DNA of 64,000 nucleotides from Nocardia veterana NBRC 100344 (GTDB lineage Bacteria; Actinomycetota; Actinomycetes; Mycobacteriales; Mycobacteriaceae): assembly GCF_000308855.1 (NCBI RefSeq), contig NZ_BAGM01000126.1:33970-97969 (forward strand), in the 5' to 3' direction. The position numbers were made by a program, and so were the translations under genes. The first letter of the stretch is position 1. Every line of letters begins with the position of its first letter. The notes under the pieces were generated by a model. The model saw only the letters and a program-made list of their open reading frames with translations. It searched no databases and was not told the origin of the DNA. Positions 62,150 to 64,000 of this stretch are shown here, piece after piece.

Positions 62150-62617
62150 TCAGTCCAGACCGAGTTCGCCGGCGGCGCGGGGATCGCAATCCTCGAGCAG
62201 ATCCAGGCAGCGGGCGTATTCGTCGTTCTCACCGATCGCCTGCGCGGCGCGGGCCAACGCTCCGACGCTGCGCAGGAAACCCTGGTTGGGCTCGTGGCTC
62301 CACGGCACCGGGCCGAATCCCTTCCACCCGTTGCGGCGCAACAGGTCCAGGCCGCGGTGGTAGCCGGTGCGGGCGAACGCGTAGGCGGCCACCACATCCA
62401 GGTTCACCTCGGCCGCACCCTCGCTCGACGCGTCGATGCCCGCCCGCTCGAGGGCATCCTCGGCCAGCTGCGCCCAGGCCACCGACGCCGTCGGATGCGC
62501 GGCAGCGACCTGCACCGGGTCCTGATTGTCCAGCAAGGCCTGTTCGGCCTCCGCGTTTTCGGGAAGCAAAACCGGCTGCGGTCCGAGTAGATCGCCGAAG
62601 GAGGTCATGGGCTTCAT
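62150..62617 (-). CDS. DUF3151 family protein (Rv0360c-like)
   Basis: A 155-residue cytoplasmic protein. Conserved family segments MTSFGDLLGPQPVLLP, AAAHPTASVAWAQLAEDAL, YAFARTGYHRGLDLLRRNGW, KGFGPVPWSHEPNQGFLR and ENDEYARCLDLLEDCDP make the assignment clear; function unknown, all-helical. ATG at 62617 has AAAGGGG seven bases upstream; the ATG at 62608 is the usual family start. About 14 residues (ERAGIDASSEGAAEVNLD region) appear inserted relative to the mycobacterial protein. Confidence 0.92.
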   Translation of the reverse strand: MKPMTSFGDLLGPQPVLLPENAEAEQALLDNQDPVQVAAAHPTASVAWAQLAEDALERAGIDASSEGAAEVNLDVVAAYAFARTGYHRGLDLLRRNGWKGFGPVPWSHEPNQGFLRSVGALARAAQAIGENDEYARCLDLLEDCDPRAAGELGLD

Positions 62618-62632
62618 TGTGCACCCCTTTGC

Positions 62633-62659
62633 TTACGCGTCCGCTGCCTCCTCCGGGCC
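62633..62659 (-). repeat. Copy of the dispersed GC-rich repeat upstream of the DUF3151 gene
   Basis: Minus strand GGCCCGGAGGAGGCAGCGGA followed by CGCGTAA, which is the accA2 core with one substitution and one extra base. It lies 16 bp upstream of the start codon, in the leader. Confidence 0.55.
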
Positions 62660-62731
62660 ATACCCCATTAGGCTGGCCGCCGGAGACCAACAGTTGACGA
62701 CCGACAGCTGATACTGAGCAAGGGGTAGCGC

Positions 62732-64000
62732 GTGTCCGACCCGAACGACGACCAGAAGCCGCATCCGGGCGCCTCCGGCGACCGTCCGCGTCAGGCTGCC
62801 CCCGGTGCGGGTCCCGGCCGCCCGGCGAATCCTGGCCGCCCCGGCGGACCGGCTCCCGGCAGCGGGCCGGCCCCTTCCGGTGGTTCCGATGCCGGGCAGA
62901 CCCAGCGGATCTCCCGCGATCAACTTCCCGGCGCCGCCGCCCCGACCACTCCGATGCCGTCACCATCGGCGCAGACCCAGATCATCCGCACCGACGCGAA
63001 AGTCGCTGCGCAGCAATCCGGCTCGGCCGCGGCTTCCGGCAACTCCGCCGAGTCCGGCCGTTCCGGCGGCCAGGACGCGCGCACCGAAGGCGACCCGAGC
63101 TCGGGTAGCCCCACGCCGGCCGGGCCGGCAGATGCGGAAACGGTCGCCATTCCCAAGTCCCAGGACAGCGGACCGGGTTCGCGGGCCGAGGACGCGAAGT
63201 CGGGCGCGGCGAAGGCACCGGATGCCACCGGCTCCGGCAAGGCAGGCGCAGCCGACGCGGAGAATCGGCCGGCCGACGAGGCCACGGCGGTCCGGGGCAC
63301 GACGGACACCGCAGAAGCACGCCGAAACCCCACCGAAGCTGCGGAGGGCGCGGAGCCGAGCGGCACCGAGCGGTCGGCGGATCCGGGTCGTGCGGCGGCC
63401 GCCGGGCAGAAAACCACCGGCGGGGAGGCCTCCTCACCCGACTCCCCGGCGGGTGCGAAATCAACCGGATCCCCCACGGTGGCGAACGACGCCACGACCT
63501 CGGACTCGGCCGATTCCGCAACCACTGCGGCGACCGGCGCCCCGGCCGGTACTGCGGCGCAGCAGGAACCGAGCGGCTCCCAGGACGCGTCGAGCCCCGC
63601 ACCGAGTGGCGCCGCAGCCCCGGTGCGCGGCGGAGACGAGACGAAAACGGTTGCGCTGCCGAAGGTTTCGCCGACCGGATCCGGATCGAAACCGCAGTCC
63701 GGCGCCGAGAGCGGCACGGGCGCGAAGTCCGACGCGAAATCGGAAGCGCCGCAGCATGTGCCGTCGGTGTCCAACCCGTCCGACGACGCGACCACGGTGC
63801 TGCCGATCCAGAAACCCGATCCGGCCGCGACCGAAAAACTCCGCGCGGCCCCGGGACAGCAGGGTCCGGGCGGGCCGAATGCGTCCGGCGGCCGGGGCGG
63901 GCCGGGTACGGCGGCCGGAGCCGCGGCGGCGGGAGCTGCCGCCGGTGCGGCGGGACCGAAGGCCCCCGGTCAGCAGGGTTCCGGTGGGCCGGGACAGGGC
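62732..64000 (+). CDS. Large low-complexity protein, N-terminal part (Rv0361-like locus), cut by the window end
   Basis: An open frame from the GTG at 62732 (AAGGGG upstream) runs to the end of the window without a stop (at least 423 residues). The visible part is disordered: Gly/Pro-rich at first (GRPANPGRPGGPAPGSGPAP), then Ala/Ser/Gly/Glu-rich, and Gly/Ala-rich at the end. Short motifs recur: TQRISRDQLP, TQIIRTDAK, ETVAIPKSQ, KTVALPKVS, TTVLPIQKP. By position (after Rv0358, Rv0359, Rv0360c homologues) it corresponds to the membrane protein Rv0361, whose single helix and outer domain would lie beyond the window. Function unknown. A long antisense frame here (62920-63795) is a composition artefact. 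Confidence 0.75.
   Translation, partial: MSDPNDDQKPHPGASGDRPRQAAPGAGPGRPANPGRPGGPAPGSGPAPSGGSDAGQTQRISRDQLPGAAAPTTPMPSPSAQTQIIRTDAKVAAQQSGSAAASGNSAESGRSGGQDARTEGDPSSGSPTPAGPADAETVAIPKSQDSGPGSRAEDAKSGAAKAPDATGSGKAGAADAENRPADEATAVRGTTDTAEARRNPTEAAEGAEPSGTERSADPGRAAAAGQKTTGGEASSPDSPAGAKSTGSPTVANDATTSDSADSATTAATGAPAGTAAQQEPSGSQDASSPAPSGAAAPVRGGDETKTVALPKVSPTGSGSKPQSGAESGTGAKSDAKSEAPQHVPSVSNPSDDATTVLPIQKPDPAATEKLRAAPGQQGPGGPNASGGRGGPGTAAGAAAAGAAAGAAGPKAPGQQGSGGPGQG

Noticed and set aside
62920..63795. 291-residue minus-strand frame with Ala/Ser/Pro-rich sequence
   Set aside because: It mirrors the low-complexity plus-strand frame, which has a start with RBS, syntenic position and recurring motifs.

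Overview
The window is about 68% GC and densely coded. Gene content and order point to an actinobacterium of the Mycobacteriales, most like Nocardia. From memory, much of it parallels the M. tuberculosis stretch Rv0357c to Rv0427c: purA, Rv0358, Rv0359, Rv0360c, Rv0361, the Rv0390 rhodanese with metZ, fgd1, pta-ackA, pknG-glnH-glnX, mutT3, thiE/thiOSG, thiD/thiC and xthA. Between these syntenic blocks lie blocks of tyrosine, branched-chain or terpenoid acyl-CoA and F420-linked genes. No IS element, prophage, integrase or CRISPR array is visible.

Layout. 0-4.4 kb: xthA, a membrane protein, fadE5 and a TetR regulator. 4.4-6.9 kb: tyrosine catabolism (hmgA-fahA, overlapping). 6.9-8.0 kb: a small lipoprotein and a two-gene pair that resembles a secreted toxin with its immunity protein. 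8.3-12.4 kb: TPP riboswitch-thiC, thiD, and a GT2-GtrA fusion. 12.5-12.8 kb: tRNA-Glu(CTC) and a 45-residue membrane protein. 12.9-22.2 kb: a seven-gene minus-strand acyl-CoA operon (AtuA-like, fadE13, accD2, accA2, fadE12, enoyl-CoA hydratase, TetR) with overlapping start/stop codons. 22.4-25.7 kb: small membrane protein, class III nucleotide cyclase and an ABC exporter pair. 25.8-29.5 kb: thiOSG, thiE and a mutT3-like Nudix gene. 29.6-34.4 kb: glnX-glnH-pknG, the sensing system that controls 2-oxoglutarate use. 34.5-37.8 kb: pta-ackA. 38.0-41.1 kb: three F420-type oxidoreductases including fgd. 41.3-43.2 kb: HAD phosphatase and a DJ-1/MarR pair with twin operators. 43.2-45.1 kb: SAM-IV riboswitch, rhodanese, metZ. 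45.1-49.3 kb: small membrane protein, iron-box-associated ferredoxin reductase, amidohydrolase, alpha-methylacyl-CoA racemase. 49.8-57.5 kb: regulators (LAL-type LuxR, LysR, MocR) with a reductase, ogt and small exported proteins. 57.6-64 kb: purA, Rv0358-like protein, site-2 protease, FUSC protein, DUF3151 protein, and the start of a large low-complexity Rv0361-like protein cut by the window end.

How it fits together. Thiamine synthesis is complete for the HMP and thiazole branches (ThiC, ThiD, ThiO, ThiS, ThiG, ThiE), but only thiC carries a visible TPP riboswitch. Sulfur assimilation into methionine is placed under a SAM-IV riboswitch. Carbon and nitrogen control (GlnX-GlnH-PknG) sits next to acetate activation (Pta-AckA).

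Most notable for follow-up: a dispersed GC-rich repeat found in frame inside the biotin carboxylase gene and again in two gene leaders; the candidate secreted RNase-fold toxin/immunity pair; a recurrent 12-13 nt spacing from -10 box to start codon that implies many leaderless mRNAs; and a twin palindromic operator covering the start codon of the DJ-1 gene.
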